Assembly: GCF_031755915.1 (NCBI RefSeq)
Contig: NC_083381.1
Span: 322,501-386,500, forward strand
Reading direction: 5' to 3'
Source of the DNA: Ziziphus jujuba
Lineage: Eukaryota; Streptophyta; Magnoliopsida; Rosales; Rhamnaceae
Length of the DNA: 64,000 nt
Below the pieces are notes generated by a model, which made no database searches, was not told the DNA's origin, and saw nothing but the letters and a program-made list of their open reading frames with translations. The position numbers and the translations under genes were made by a program. Shown here one piece after another: positions 1 to 12,401 of the stretch (its first letter is position 1; each line of letters opens with the position of its first letter).

Positions 1-2040
1 TTCACTACGCATTATAACAGGACACGAGACCATGTAAAATGTAAATTGACGCCTATGTCCCTCTCTACAATAATACGGTTACTAACAAGTATAAATCGAC
101 TTAGCCATCTTTATTATTATTAAAATTCACCGAAATTTTCTATTTTATTACGGATATTATGAATGCCTATTAATATAAATGCATAAATTTTGCAACCTAT
201 GTAACTATATTGTATTGATTTTATACATTATTGATCATTTATATAGTTGTAATCTATGGTATACATGTACTAGGAAAAAAAATCTGTAATCTATATAAGC
301 CTACATATAGTGGCTTTGTGGTGGAAAATAATATAAAAACAATAAAATAAGAATATTTTCTCATTATCTCTTTTTTATTTTTTGTGTTCTATCTTTCATT
401 ATATTTTTTATATTCTTATTAAGTTTTAATTAGGGGTATGCATTAAATTAAAATTTTAAAATATTTAATATTTACAGATTTGAAAAGTTTGGATATATTA
501 AATTTAAATTTTTAAAAATTTCATAAAAATTTTGAGATATTTAATGTAGATTTTTATAAATTTTTAGTAGTTATTAAAAGTTAAGAAGTATTCAAATGAT
601 AATAGTTTTTTTTTTTAATACTGAATTTTTATAAACTTTTGAGTTTTAAAAAAAAAAAATTGCTTTAAAACTTTTCCACCCTTCGCTTCCTTTTATTGAC
701 TTTCAAAGATTTTTTATAAAATAACTTCAATTCAAATTAATTACATATTATTTTTCAAACTTTCTCTCACTCCTTATTATCCGGGCTTTGATAATTATAT
801 ACAACCTTTCTTTTCTTTTTCTTTTTTTTATCCTCTATCTCATGTGAAAGATAATTACATAAAGTGGAAAAAAAAAATTCTTTTACCACCGAAAATAGTA
901 GCTTAGGGGAAGGAACTCACTCAGCCTTCACACCTATAGATCCGAGAGTTGAGGTTCGAATTTTGGCAAATCCTGTTATTGCCTTGGATGGTCCTATACC
1001 GCAATGTCATGTGGCGCAGAATTACGACCTGATGCCTATGATACTATTATGAGGTATCTTTTTTCTTTTTACCCAAAAAAAAAAATTTCCTATTAGTGTT
1101 GGTCTACTACTATTATAGCATGATTTCACATGATTTCACTACCTGTCAAATTTTAATAATGTTAAATTTTAATAAACTAGTAATAAAAAAGTAGATATTG
1201 AAATAAATGTAAGTCAAACATATAATAAAAAATTTATAAAATCATTATTAATTTCCAGTACAGCTAGTTTTTCGTAAATAATTTCTAATTTATTTACTTT
1301 TCATTTTTTTAAAAATAATTATTGATATGGGAAAAGAAAAAAAAAACTATCAAATCTTTTAAAAATGAAAGTCAATAAAAGTCCATAAAAGCCTTTCCTA
1401 ACTCTATAAAGTTTCAGTAAAGCTTATAAAAGTGTTTCATAATTTTGTAAATTTTATAAAAATTCATGAAAATTTATACAATTCTATAAAAGTCAATAAC
1501 TTAAAAAATTTATAAAAATATATTAAAATTTAAATTGAATATATCTTCCAGTTTATAACACAATAGGAGTAGAAGTCTCTTCCAAATTGATTTTTGGTTG
1601 ACATAAGATTACCAAATTATTTATATTGAGATAATGTCAATTGGATTTCTTTTTGGAATTGATGCTTTTGAGACTAGTGTTTAAACTTATAGATATTTAA
1701 TTTATATGTTGATATACAAAATTTTGAAATTTTCATTTTCTTTTGTTTATTTTGGGGATTAAAAAATATTCTTGAATGGGGAAATATTTTTTTATTTACC
1801 CCAAGAATTATTTTTATTCCTATAAATTTATTTTGGACCAGTGGAAATTTTATTTGTTTTTTTTTTTCAATTTTTGGAAATTTAAGTATCATACTTGACA
1901 ATCTTGCCCTTGAATCTTGTATTAAGAATGGTTTTTCATCCAGGGTATAGTGGTAATCTTGTTTTAAAGGTTGAGTAGTATACAAATATGCCCACTTCTC
2001 CTTCTTTTAACTTAAACCACCAGTTCCACCAACTTCATAT
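1..2040. other. AT-rich intergenic DNA, no gene recognised
   Basis: Very AT-rich with many poly-A and poly-T runs. No reading frame shows domain-like composition or splice-supported continuity. A short stretch near 945-960 resembles a tRNA B box (GGTTCGAAT), but no cloverleaf can be drawn. The centre contains the inverted-repeat candidate listed separately. Confidence 0.6.
440..1545. repeat. inverted-repeat (foldback/MITE-like) candidate
   Basis: Both flanks are rich in short TATAAA/AAATTT words. The word CTTTTATTGACTTTCA at about 690-705 on the plus strand recurs in inverted orientation as TGAAAGTCAATAAAAG at about 1366-1381. Around both copies the flanks show similar diverged words (AATTTTTATAAA and its complement). 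This is what an old terminal-inverted-repeat element looks like, but I could not fix its ends or a target duplication. Low-complexity AT sequence could create part of the match. Confidence 0.3.
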
Positions 2041-2511
2041 TCTTCATCTCTTCTTCACCTAGGCCAAGATGGAGCTAAAGAGGGAGAGAGTGAATATTTG
2101 TTCAAATTTCTTGGTACCTAACCTTCAAATTTGTTCTTCCGAAGGTTTATGAGTGTTCAAAAACTTTTGGTGAAGCTCATTTTGAATTAGTTCTTTTTCC
2201 AACCTTTTAAGTTTTTTTAAACCGTCACTACCACCGCCATGCCGAAGCTCACTTTTCCTGTGGCATCTTTCTTTGATCCTAGTATCTTTGGGTTCCCTTG
2301 AGCTCCTCAACATCATAGTAGCTTTGCAGGTGTGATCATGTTGAAGAATTGAAAATCACCGTTGAAGTTGCAAGCTTGAAGTTTCCGGTTGCATGCAAAT
2401 GAAGGTCTTGAGGAATTTTTGAAGTTTAAGCCTATTTTCTTTGCATGCATGTTGAGCTTTTGTTAAATCTACTGGTAAGTTCTTTATTCTTTTGTTTTGT
2501 GAGTTGGTTTT
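2041..2511. other. anonymous intergenic DNA
   Basis: Less AT-extreme than its surroundings, with a purine-rich piece around 2070-2090. The longest frame (minus strand, about 2125-2316) has no recognisable motif. It may be the upstream flank of the repeated unit that follows. Confidence 0.4.
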
Positions 2512-3850
2512 GTTGTTGGGATTAACTTTGATGGTTTGATTTGGAAATTTTGAACTTTCGAAGCATGCATGGTTGACTGTGGCATAGATTCATGGTGGAT
2601 ATTTTGTTTTTGAGTTTTCATGTGGAATTTATTATTGGGTCTACAATTATCATGTTTAATTTGGAAGTTCAAATGTTGGTTGAAGCATGCATATATGTAT
2701 TCCTAAGCTTTGGTGCATGAAGTTTGATGGTTGGACTATAGGTCTTGAGTTTGTTAAGTTTGGTGATGATGGTAATGCATGAACTTTTGCATGTAGTGTT
2801 GGGGTTAAATTTGGAAATGAAAAGCATACTAGCCATCAGTTTTGTCATGTTTTTGGGAAAAGAAGATGCTTGTTGAAATTGGTGATGTATAAGTTAGAAT
2901 CTTGGATGATTTATAATTTTTGGGATAGCATTTTTTTGTGGATGGAACCTTTTGTTGATTTATTTGGAAATCTTAAAAGTGGGAATAAAGGAAATTGTTA
3001 TATGCTTGCTCTCTGGATTAATGTTTTTATTTAAAAGTGGATTTTGTTTCTTTTAGTTGAAAGTATTTATAAAGCTATGTTGTTGGGATTAGCTTTGAAG
3101 GTTTGATTGGGAATTTTTGAACTCTAGATGCATGCTTGGAATGGTGTTTTTTTGTGGATGGAACCTTTTGTTGATTTATATTTGGAAATCTTGAAAGTGG
3201 GAATAAAAGAAACTGTTATATGCTTGCTTTCAAGATTAATGTTTTTTGTTTAAGAGTGGATTTTGTTTCTTTTATTTGAAAGTATTTATAAAGCTATGTT
3301 GTTGGGATTAACTTTGAAGGTTTGATTTGGAATTTTTGAACTCTAGATGCATGCATGGTTGAAGTGGCACAGATTCATAGTGGAGATTTTGTTTTTGAAT
3401 TTGCATATGGAATTATTATTGGGTCTTCAACTATCATGTTTAAATTAGAAGTCCAAAAGTTGGTTGAAGCATACGTGTATGTATTCCTAAGCTTTGGTTC
3501 ATGAAGTTGGATAGTTGGACTATAGGTCTTAAGTTTGTTAAGTTCGATGATGATGGTAATTCATGAACTTTTGCATGTAACATTGGGGAAATGATATGCA
3601 TACTAGCCATCGGCTTTGTTATGTTTTTGAGAAAAGAAATTGTTTTGATGCTTGTTGAAATTGGTGATTTATAAGTTGGAATCTTGGATAATTTATAATT
3701 TTTGTGATAACATTCCTTGTGGATGGAACCTTTTGTTGATTTATTTAGAAATCTTAAAAGTCGGAAGAAAAGAAATTGTTATATGCTTCCTATAGGGATT
3801 AATGTTTTTGTTTAAGAGTGGATTTTGTTTATTTTATTTGATATATTTGT
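2512..3850. repeat. imperfect tandem repeat, two long copies around a shortened one
   Basis: The start word TTGTTGGGATTA recurs at about 2513, 3080 and 3299, followed each time by the same text (TTTGAAGGTTTGATT, GAACTCTAGATGCATGC). Copy 1 (about 2512-3066) and copy 3 (about 3299-3850) are collinear over roughly 550 bp, including GTTGATTTATTTGGAAATC and the trailing AAAGTATTTATAAAGC. Copy 2 (about 3080-3298) lacks the middle. Point differences and small indels are frequent, so the duplication is old. No protein is conserved between copies. Confidence 0.8.
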
Positions 3851-5496
3851 GAAGCTATCTTGTTTGCTAAGCTTGTTGATCATTTTTGCATTAGAATAGA
3901 ATTGGAAGTAAATTTTGTTTTGGTAGAGAGTTTGAATGGTTTTGGCATGGGTGTGATGGTGAATGAGATTCCTTGTCATCAAACCTAGGCAACAATTTTT
4001 GTATGGTTACCAATGAGTTGTGTATTGGGGAATCATATGCTTAAATCTTTGTTTTGCATGTTACTTCACTCTCCCTAAAGAGAATAACAAATGTGTATGG
4101 CTTTATAAAAATAAGTTGCATGATTCATCATATTGACAAATGTTGTGGTTTCTCTTAGTTAAGGGAGCTCGTCAAAGAGATTGGCAAGGGGAATTGTTCG
4201 TTGACCAGGTTACAAGGCACCATGCTTGTGCATGGGCTTTTTTGTTGAACGGTGATATCTATATATACATATATATATTCACACGTGTGTATGTGTGTGT
4301 GTATTTTTATATGTTTAGCATACAAACATTTTTAGTACCATGTGCTATCTGTAAAGCATTCTTCTTATGATCTATAAGGTTGCTATCATTACAATGAATC
4401 TTATTTGGAGAATCAAATGCATCATTTTTATTAAATACCAAATCGTTTGTTTTGCCTAGTGTAGATGCATTGATAAAGGTTTGATAAAGCTAGTTGCTTG
4501 TCCTTGTAGATTGAAATGCATTCATAAGCTTATGTTTTTATCAAATTAAAGCATCTCCATTTGTTTTGGAAACCTATTTCGAGATTTGTCAAATCAAATT
4601 TGCCAACCATTTTGGTACTTTGGTTCAAAAGCTTTTGATACGTTTATCTAATTTCGATTAGTACTATACTTGGAGCCATTTCGTGAATCATTAAATAAGT
4701 TTTTAAGCTATCTTTGATTTAAAATAGCATTATAAATGCGCAACAATTTTGATGATTTAAAAACATGAGTTATGAAAACCTTTGAATATTATTTTTTTTA
4801 ATTGTTTGAATCTTGGGAATATTTTGTTTACACTCCATAATGTTTGGGATAAAGACAAAAAGACCTTATAGGTTTTTATGAAATCATCTACACCTTGCTG
4901 GGGACAATTTAAATTACTCTTGTATTTTTAGTAAATTTAAATTACTTTTAAATTTTTTATTTTTATTTTTCTATTTTCAAAAATTATTTTTTTATGATTT
5001 TGCAAAAATCATTTTGAAGATTTGAAAATTCTATTAATCTAGACATTGCATACTAAACATCAATATCACAACTTCACAAATACATTGTGAACGTTCCCTA
5101 GTTTTTGTCTAGTATCATAATATCTACCATAGTATTCACATCTTTGTTAAATTTTACAGCTTTTAATTTTTTATTCATCTAAAGCTACATATTCACTTTG
5201 AACTTTTAAAGGCAACCAAATAGTCTAATATTTCACAGATAAACTCAATATGTTTATCTGATTTTTCACAAATAAGCTCAATATGTTTATAACTGGATAA
5301 GTAATCATTATAGGTAATAAAATACCTATATTCTTTCAAAGCAGGTGGTATAAAAAATCATGTAGACATTAGTGTAATAATAGAAAATAATTATCAGTAA
5401 TTCTGGCACATACAAGTGCAATTACAAGAGTAATAACACAGATGCAATTACAAAGTAACAAGCATCATTTTATAAGCTAAGTTATCATAAATAGAT
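3851..5496. other. intergenic DNA, no gene recognised
   Basis: AT-rich with a short TA/TG microsatellite at about 4260-4310. No supported exon, RNA gene or complete mobile element was found on either strand. Confidence 0.5.
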
Positions 5497-6169
5497 CTGG
5501 CAATTTGGATCATGACACGGCGACACGACTCGAAAACGACACGGAATAAATGGGTTTGGGTTTATTATAAATGGGTTCGGGTCATAATCGGGTCAACCCG
5601 TTTAACACGATTATTAATCGTGTCATTTTCGGGTTGACCTGTTTAACTCGAAATTGACCCGTTACGACCCATTTATTAAACGTGTCAGTTTCAACCCGAC
5701 ACGATTATATACCTATTACAACCCATTTAAATTTAATTTTAAATTAATATTTTATCACTAATATAATATTTAATAACTAAAAAATATTATAAATTAAAAA
5801 TTTTATAAAAATAATTTTCTATTACTAATTTTTTAAAAACAAAAAATATATCTTTAATAAAACAAAAACATAAAAATAAAAATAAAAAAAAAATTTCGGG
5901 TTAATAGGTTAATTTTCGGGTTAACGGATTAATAGGTTAGTTTTCGGGTTAATAGATCAATTTCAGGTTAACGGGTTAATAGGTCAACACGACCCGTTAA
6001 AACAATCGTGTTAAACGGGTCGTGTCGTGTTGACCTGTTTATAAACAGGTCGGGTTAGTGTTTTAGGTACCTGACACGATTAATAAATGGGTTGTGTTCG
6101 GGTTAGGCATTTTTGACACGATTATTAAACGAGTTGACACGAACACGACCCACCAACCCGAATTGCCAG
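5497..6169. mobile_element. non-autonomous DNA transposon (MITE-like), about 670 bp
   Basis: The left end begins CTGGCAATTTGG and the right end finishes CCGAATTGCCAG, a 12-bp terminal inverted repeat with one mismatch. Both arms are GC-richer than the flanks and densely packed with GACCCG/CGGGTC, GACACGA/TCGTGTC and GGGTTAAT words in opposite orientations. The centre (about 5710-5890) is almost pure AT. No reading frame of note is present. I could not define a clean target-site duplication, so the superfamily is left open. Confidence 0.75.
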
Positions 6170-6369
6170 GTATAATCATAAAATCTTAAATTTTAAAAAA
6201 AAAATATTAAAACTAAACTATCTCTAAAAGAATACTATATCTTTAACATGATTGGTCCCAAAAATATATAATTCTAACTCTTGAGAATTATATATTTATG
6301 TATATGTATATGTATATGTATACAATCCAATATTGGTCAGTCTCATTTAAGGTAACATTGCTTATCATT

Positions 6370-6960
6370 TTCTGTTGAGCCATAAACTTCCAACAGTTGA
6401 CTTTCTTATAACCAAATTCGTGGCAAAAGTTGCACTATTCATTAAAGAATTTAATCTTTGTAGATGACGAACCACCATTTTGCCAATTAAACTTAGTACC
6501 AAAGTCCTCCTTCTTTTAGGTTTCAAATCTTGTCCTTTCTTTGCAGAAATCTTCTAGCATTTTTCCTTTAGACTATTTATTATAACAATGGACCTAAAAC
6601 TAGTCAGTTTGATGTCATCCTCTTCTTCGAAGAGATTGGCAGCCAACACCTCTAAACTACATCTATCCTTCTTGATTTATTAAGGCTTGATCTAATATTG
6701 TCAAAAATTGAGATAGAAAGCATCTTATTATGGTATTGAGACTCCTCATCAATAAGCTTATCAAGGTCCTTGAGCTTGTTGTAATAACAGAAAAGTTTCA
6801 AGATATACTCCCTTACACTACTAATTCTATCATGCATAATAGAGTTCAATAAATCCAAACAATGGTGTTTTTGATTTTATCAAACTTGATAAATTTCTTA
6901 TAGAACTCATTCATGAGCTTATTTGCTGTATTCATCCATGATGATCACACAACACTTATA
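6370..6960 (-). pseudogene. decayed Copia-type gag fragment
   Basis: Read on the minus strand, one frame (about 6652-6858) contains VREYILKLFCYYNKLKDLDK, the helical gag pattern seen in Copia elements. Downstream, at about 6384-6443 in another frame, a zinc-knuckle-like CNFCHEFGYKKVNC appears, in which the usual histidine is a tyrosine. Stops and frame changes separate the pieces. No pol region or LTR can be linked to it with confidence. Confidence 0.4.
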
Positions 6961-7495
6961 CAAAGTGCTTCGAATCTTGATGCAAACTTTAAGTCTGGGA
7001 AATACTTTGATTATTTGATATTTTAGGTGGATCAATTTTTAAAATTAAGCTTAATATAATAAAAGCCAAATTCATTACTAGAGTTTTTGTTAGGACCCAT
7101 CCAAGATCTTTTTCCGAAATCCTAAATAATCCCTGATCCTAAGGGAAACCCTACCGAATCATCTAACGGAAAATCCGACAGCATCTCCCCTAAAGGTAGA
7201 GCATGCCCCAAAACTTACCTATACAGAAGCGCACTCCTATATCATACCACCTTATTTCTCCCTCCTTGTTATAGATAATTCCACAATTGGCAACACTTTG
7301 ATAAAATATAAGAACATATATATTAGAAATAACTCAATAAACAAAAATACCTTTAAATATTCATATCCTCTCACACCACATATTTAGTGTTATACTACAT
7401 TTCATATTATTTTACAAACGTACCAATGCATGATGTAGATAGAAGGGTAATAAAATAACAATAGTAATAGTAAATTAATAACAATAATAACACAA

Positions 7496-7650
7496 CTTGC
7501 TTGAGGCTACCACATTTGCCTAAAGGCTAACATACTTGCCTGAAGGCTTCCACACTTATCGAAAGGCTAATATACTTGTCCAACGGCTATCATATTTATC
7601 CGATGGCTATCATCCCTGCCCATAGGCTATAATACTTGCCCAAAAGATAC
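7496..7650. repeat. degenerate minisatellite of about 22 bp units
   Basis: About seven head-to-tail units of the form GGCTAnCATACTTGCCtgAA, each with a few substitutions. GGCT recurs at near-constant spacing. It directly precedes the AAT-rich tract. Confidence 0.75.
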
Positions 7651-8100
7651 TGTATAATAATAATAATAATAGTAATGATAATGATAATGATAATAACAAG
7701 TAATAATAATGAAAATAATAATAATAATAATAATAATAATAGTAATAACAATTATAATAATCTTAATGAAAAATAATAATAATAATAACAATAGTAATAA
7801 CAATTATAATAATTTCAATAATTAATAATAACAACTACGATAGTAATTGACAACAATTTTAGTGGTAAATACCATTGATAATAAAAATAGTAACAATAAT
7901 AATTATAATAATGAAAATAAAAATAAAAGGTAATAATAATAATAAATAATGCAAATAACAATAAAAATAATCATAATAAATAATAATGACAATTACAATA
8001 ACACTAATAATAATCATAACAATATATTAATAATAATGATAATAATAATAATAACAATATTAATAACAATAAAACAAATAATAATAATACTGGCAAGTAA
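7650..8100. repeat. AAT/ATA trinucleotide-rich tract
   Basis: Long runs of AAT interrupted by AAC and AGT triplets. The open frame across it (7949-8131) is only a reading of the repeat and encodes Ile/Asn runs. Confidence 0.85.
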
Positions 8101-8430
8101 ATATAATACTGGAAAATCAAGTCCTAAATAGATAAGGTAGTATAGAATAAAATAAAATTTATAAATTTATAAATATATTACGAAATATATACACTCGTAT
8201 CGAAGGTGTACGATATTATCTATCATGCTACGCGATCTATGATATTAACTGTCACTGGTACCCTGCTACCAATATTGTCTGAGGTGGTTACTTATATTGG
8301 CCATCCAACCCTTTAGACTAGTAGACAACAGAGTCACGAGGCTAAGCTGCTCATGGACTGCGTCGGATCATTGTCCCCGATCGATAAGGTTCATACAAAC
8401 ATAATATAACATAACATACATATATATAGG

Positions 8431-8530
8431 AGGGTATGCTACAATGCAGATGGTTTGCATGCAGACCATGAGTATTGATAACTATTTTTAAAAAATCATC
8501 GTCAATACTCTCTCTGTAACTCATATATAG
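8431..8530. mobile_element. short TA-flanked insert (candidate)
   Basis: TATATAGGAGGGTATGCTAC opens a GC-richer insert that contains the palindromic word TTTGCATGCAGA and ends near TCATATATAGG. It is bounded by TA-rich DNA on both sides. Similar TA-bounded inserts occur near 16.3, 21.6 and 22.5 kb. This resembles Micron-type elements, but no shared terminus is proven. Confidence 0.25.
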
Positions 8531-10047
8531 GTATATATAAAAAAGATACTTGATGCACCATACGATATACCAATGGTGCCAGATAGCACTTGGCGTCTCG
8601 AGTGCTACCTAATGGAGAGGTTAAAGAGGGAACTTGCAATCGATCACCTTGGCATTTCGTGGTGCTAATTGCTTATAATTTGCTATGGCTGAAAAGTCAT
8701 CCTTCGACCATGATCCCATAAGATGGCCATACATATATGTATACTAATCCGCAATGACAGTCATCTTGTGGCTAAAGGGGAAACGGCCGATACTCACTCT
8801 GTATTATACTTGTCTACCCTCACAAGGATGACCATGAATGTAGCCTGCACACTGATCCATAATAACCACCTACGACCAAGGAGGCGGACGACTACTATGC
8901 ACTGTGCAAATGTATTTGCCAGCCTTCAGATCTATGGCACCCACTGGATAGCCATAGTAAACAACCTTCTATAGGATGATCATATATATTTTCGCTATTA
9001 TACAGTACATAACACTAGTATTGTATGATGTATTTAAAAACTATCAAATTTTATAAACCCATTAATTTAAATATTTCAAATTTTACCATCGTAAAACCAA
9101 ACCCAGGAAGAAATAATTAATTCAATGCCTAATTATATTTTTTATCACCATAATTTAATATAAATATTTTCTCAAACCTTCAAAATCAATTTATACAAAA
9201 GCATCATTAAAACAGCATAAAATTTCATATATAATTAAATACATAAGGATACATTTTATTGTACATCATAACCTCAACAATAAAATTTTCAATAACTTAA
9301 CAACAATTAAAACTATGGCTTCCTTTATTTCAAAAATATAAATTTTATGCCATATATATTTAGTTCAACATAAACTTGGTATCATAAATTCAAATAACAA
9401 TTTTATTTAAATATTGAACACATACATTTTTTTCATAATTTTTCAATCTCACAATGTCCGAATTCGCACATATATTTTATACATTAAAAATAATTATTCT
9501 TCCTAAATCATTAAAATTTATTTATACAAAAATTATGCTAACTTATATACAACTCGCATACAATTTAATTTCACCTAAATGCATTTTATCATACAAAATA
9601 AATATAACAATAAATTCAATAATAAATATATACAATTAATTTCTCCAACCCATATAATAAATATTATTAACAATATGTTTAAATCACATAAACAACATAA
9701 TAATAATTAAATAATAATTTCTTTAATTTTTAAAAACATATATGATATATTTCAAAATACATATATATATATATATATATAAATATATATACAAAGGCTT
9801 CAATAAATATATATATTTATACAAATATATATACATGTAAATATTCATACATCACAGTGCACACATATATATATATGCAAAATATATGTACTTCAAACAT
9901 ACACACACACATATATATATATACACATATATATGTGTGTGTACTTAAACATATATGTCATCCTAATACATAACAATAGTGTACACCCACACTTATACAC
10001 ATATATATACATATACATATATATGAAACGTATATATTTACAAACAT

Positions 10048-10048
10048 T

Positions 10049-10111
<63 letters not shown>
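10048..10111. repeat. self-complementary (CA)n(TA)n(TG)n microsatellite
   Basis: A run of CA (about 10049-10068) passes into TA (to about 10088) and then TG (to about 10110). Each part is complementary to its mirror partner, so the whole forms a hairpin of roughly 30-bp arms. A smaller tract of similar composition lies at 9900-9945. Confidence 0.85.
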
Positions 10112-11118
10112 ACATAAACATTTATATACAATCTAAATTTTTCAATTTTTCGCATTTAGTATAATAATTTATTCAAAAATAGCATCTTTTTAAATGCACC
10201 ACCATAATTCACAACCCAGATACCAATAGAAAGTTAAAGAGATGAGGAGTACGTTACCAACCACCATTGACCTCAATTTCGCTGGTGGTGGTCAAAAAAT
10301 GGCCAAGAAGTTTCAGCCAAATTTTCCTTCCATATATGTCACAAACGGCTTGGAAATTAGAGAAACTGAGATCACTTTTTAGGTTAGGGGGTCAAAAATA
10401 GAGGAAAGACTGGACTCACTGTCGAGAATAACCGGAAAACAATGAAATCATCGGAAAAATTTGGGTCGCCGCTGCCGACTTCACAACTTGATTTGGGTGC
10501 ATCCAGCTACAATTGACCCGACAATTATTGGAACTGCTGCGAATCAGCTAGAGGAAGGGAAATGGTCGATGCTAGCTTCCATCGCTCGATCTGGGCACAT
10601 CGCCAACCAGCCGGCCACCAAATTTGGCAGCCAAGCTCACTGGCGACTGGGTTAATCCGACGGCCAACACATGCACCTAATTGGTGGTCGGAAATCCATC
10701 AACTCCAACCAACCCAAGAAAGGAGAGAGAGAGAAGCTGTTTTGGTAAGGGTGAGCAGAGAGTAAGGGAAGAGAAGAAGAAGAAGAAGAAGGAGTGTCCA
10801 TTTGGCACCCATGGATTGGTGACATGTGGCACCTCTTAGACATTTTTCAAAATTCCTCCACATGTTTATAATACTACTCATAAATGTCGGACCCGACTTT
10901 AAAGACCCATATCTTTTCAAATATAAGTCCAAATTAAGTGTGCTGCCAATCTACGGGCTCATAATGATGAGCATTATCACATGACAGATGGGTCAACATC
11001 AAAATCTACGTAAATAAAAAATTCAACTCCGGACTCCTTGATCAGTTCGAGTCACATCTTGTTTTGATTATAACTTTCTACTATTGGCTCCGATTTTAGC
11101 GTACTACCAATTTACAAA

Positions 11119-11258
11119 CTTGTGTCCACAAGTACTTCGTCATGGTACCTCAGACAACATGAAATTTCTTCCACAGTAAAAAATCAATCTTGTGTCCACA
11201 AGAACTTTGCCATGGTACCTCAGACAACATGAAATTTCTCCCACAGTAAAAAATCAAT
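11119..11258. repeat. 70-bp tandem duplication
   Basis: Two adjacent 70-bp units begin CTTGTGTCCACAAG at 11119 and 11189 and both end GTAAAAAATCAAT. They differ at only a few positions, so the duplication is fairly recent compared with other repeats here. Confidence 0.9.
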
Positions 11259-11599
11259 CATAGAATCCACTTGGTCAACCCCAATCAAACTTGATCAAAA
11301 ATTCAAATTTGGGGCATTTTCTTGGGTCTGGTTGTTGCAGTTTTCTTTTACTTCTGATGATTAGTCCTATCCAATTTCATCATGGCATGTATAGACAAAG
11401 TAGACGTACTCTCAGGTGTGGAAATGGCAAAACAAAAATAGTTTACATCATAAGAACTATGCATATACTATATTATATTCTCAGCCCTCTCTTTCCATAT
11501 CTAATGACATAATTCACTAGGGTTTTCTTAGCACAAAGAATACCTACATATGGGCCAAGGACAATAAACCGAAACACTAAAACCAACTACATTGAATTA

Positions 11600-12090
11600 A
11601 GTCATTAACATGGTAACTCATAATCTGCAATTCATGATACTCAATTAATTTCCACTACTATTTCAAGATTCTACAAGTTTTTAAATCATTAACAGGGCAG
11701 TCTAATCATTCATATGGACTCTAATTCATAAATGGAAGAAAATAAGCTAAATGAGCAATTTCATAAAATAGGCAAGATAAATCTTGTTATAGGCAAGTGC
11801 TTAGATATTCTACCCATTATGCCAACTTAATGTTGACAACTATAAATTGAACAAATAAAATCTCATAATAGGGGAGTGCCTAAAATTTCATTTACTATGT
11901 CGACCATAATTTCATTGTACTATTTATATGGAAAAATTAAGTTGCATGATGGGCAACTACTTAAAATTTCACACCACTATACCAATTAAGCATTAGACAT
12001 CATGAAAATTCATGATGTGGAAAATGCCAAGTCTTGTTATAGACAAGCACTTAACCAATCCTCATTACTATGTCAAATATGGCACAAAGT
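11600..12090. repeat. degenerate repeat of about 100 bp units
   Basis: Words such as GGCAAGTGCTTAGAT, GGGAGTGCCTAAAATTTCA, GGCAACTACTTAAAATTTCA and GACAAGCACTTAACC recur roughly every 100 bp, each followed by a CACTATGCCAA-like word. The units are highly diverged. Confidence 0.5.
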
Positions 12091-12387
12091 CTTTTAATGG
12101 ATAATTTAAATAAAAACATTTAATTTTGACTATGAACGTTTTAATTTAAATTAATTTAGGAATGGTTTAAATTTTCCAAAATAAAACCATAAAAAGGGAA
12201 AAAAATTTGATTTTTTTTTTTTAAAATTGATTGCTAAGTTTAGCATAATGATATCAACACCACATATGACTTGACATTATCATACTAAAGTCACATGACA
12301 GGTCGTCCCAACAAACCAAAATGACATCGTTTAATGTGTCTCTTCACCTCTAATAAGGCCGTCAGTTGACCAGGTTTCAATATCAAT

Positions 12388-12401
12388 GGGTCACGTGACC
12401 C
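12388..12401. other. 14-bp perfect palindrome containing a G-box core
   Basis: GGGTCACGTGACCC is a perfect 14-bp palindrome with CACGTG at its centre. CACGTG is the core bound by plant bZIP and bHLH factors. No gene start lies nearby, so a regulatory role is only a possibility. Confidence 0.25.

Larger units (their letters stand above)
7089..11100. mobile_element. LTR-like region of an old large retrotransposon (candidate)
   Basis: The left boundary TGTTAGGACCCATCC has the form of a plant LTR start. The body mixes GC-richer blocks (about 8190-8960 and 10250-10800) with microsatellites and has no coding content, as in long plant LTRs. I found no second copy, primer-binding site or polypurine tract inside the window, so this could be a solo LTR, one end of a truncated element or unrelated repeats. 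The right end is arbitrary. Confidence 0.3.

Noticed and set aside
945..960. tRNA or SINE signal (B-box-like GGTTCGAAT)
   Set aside because: No A box at proper spacing and no cloverleaf; single-motif match only.
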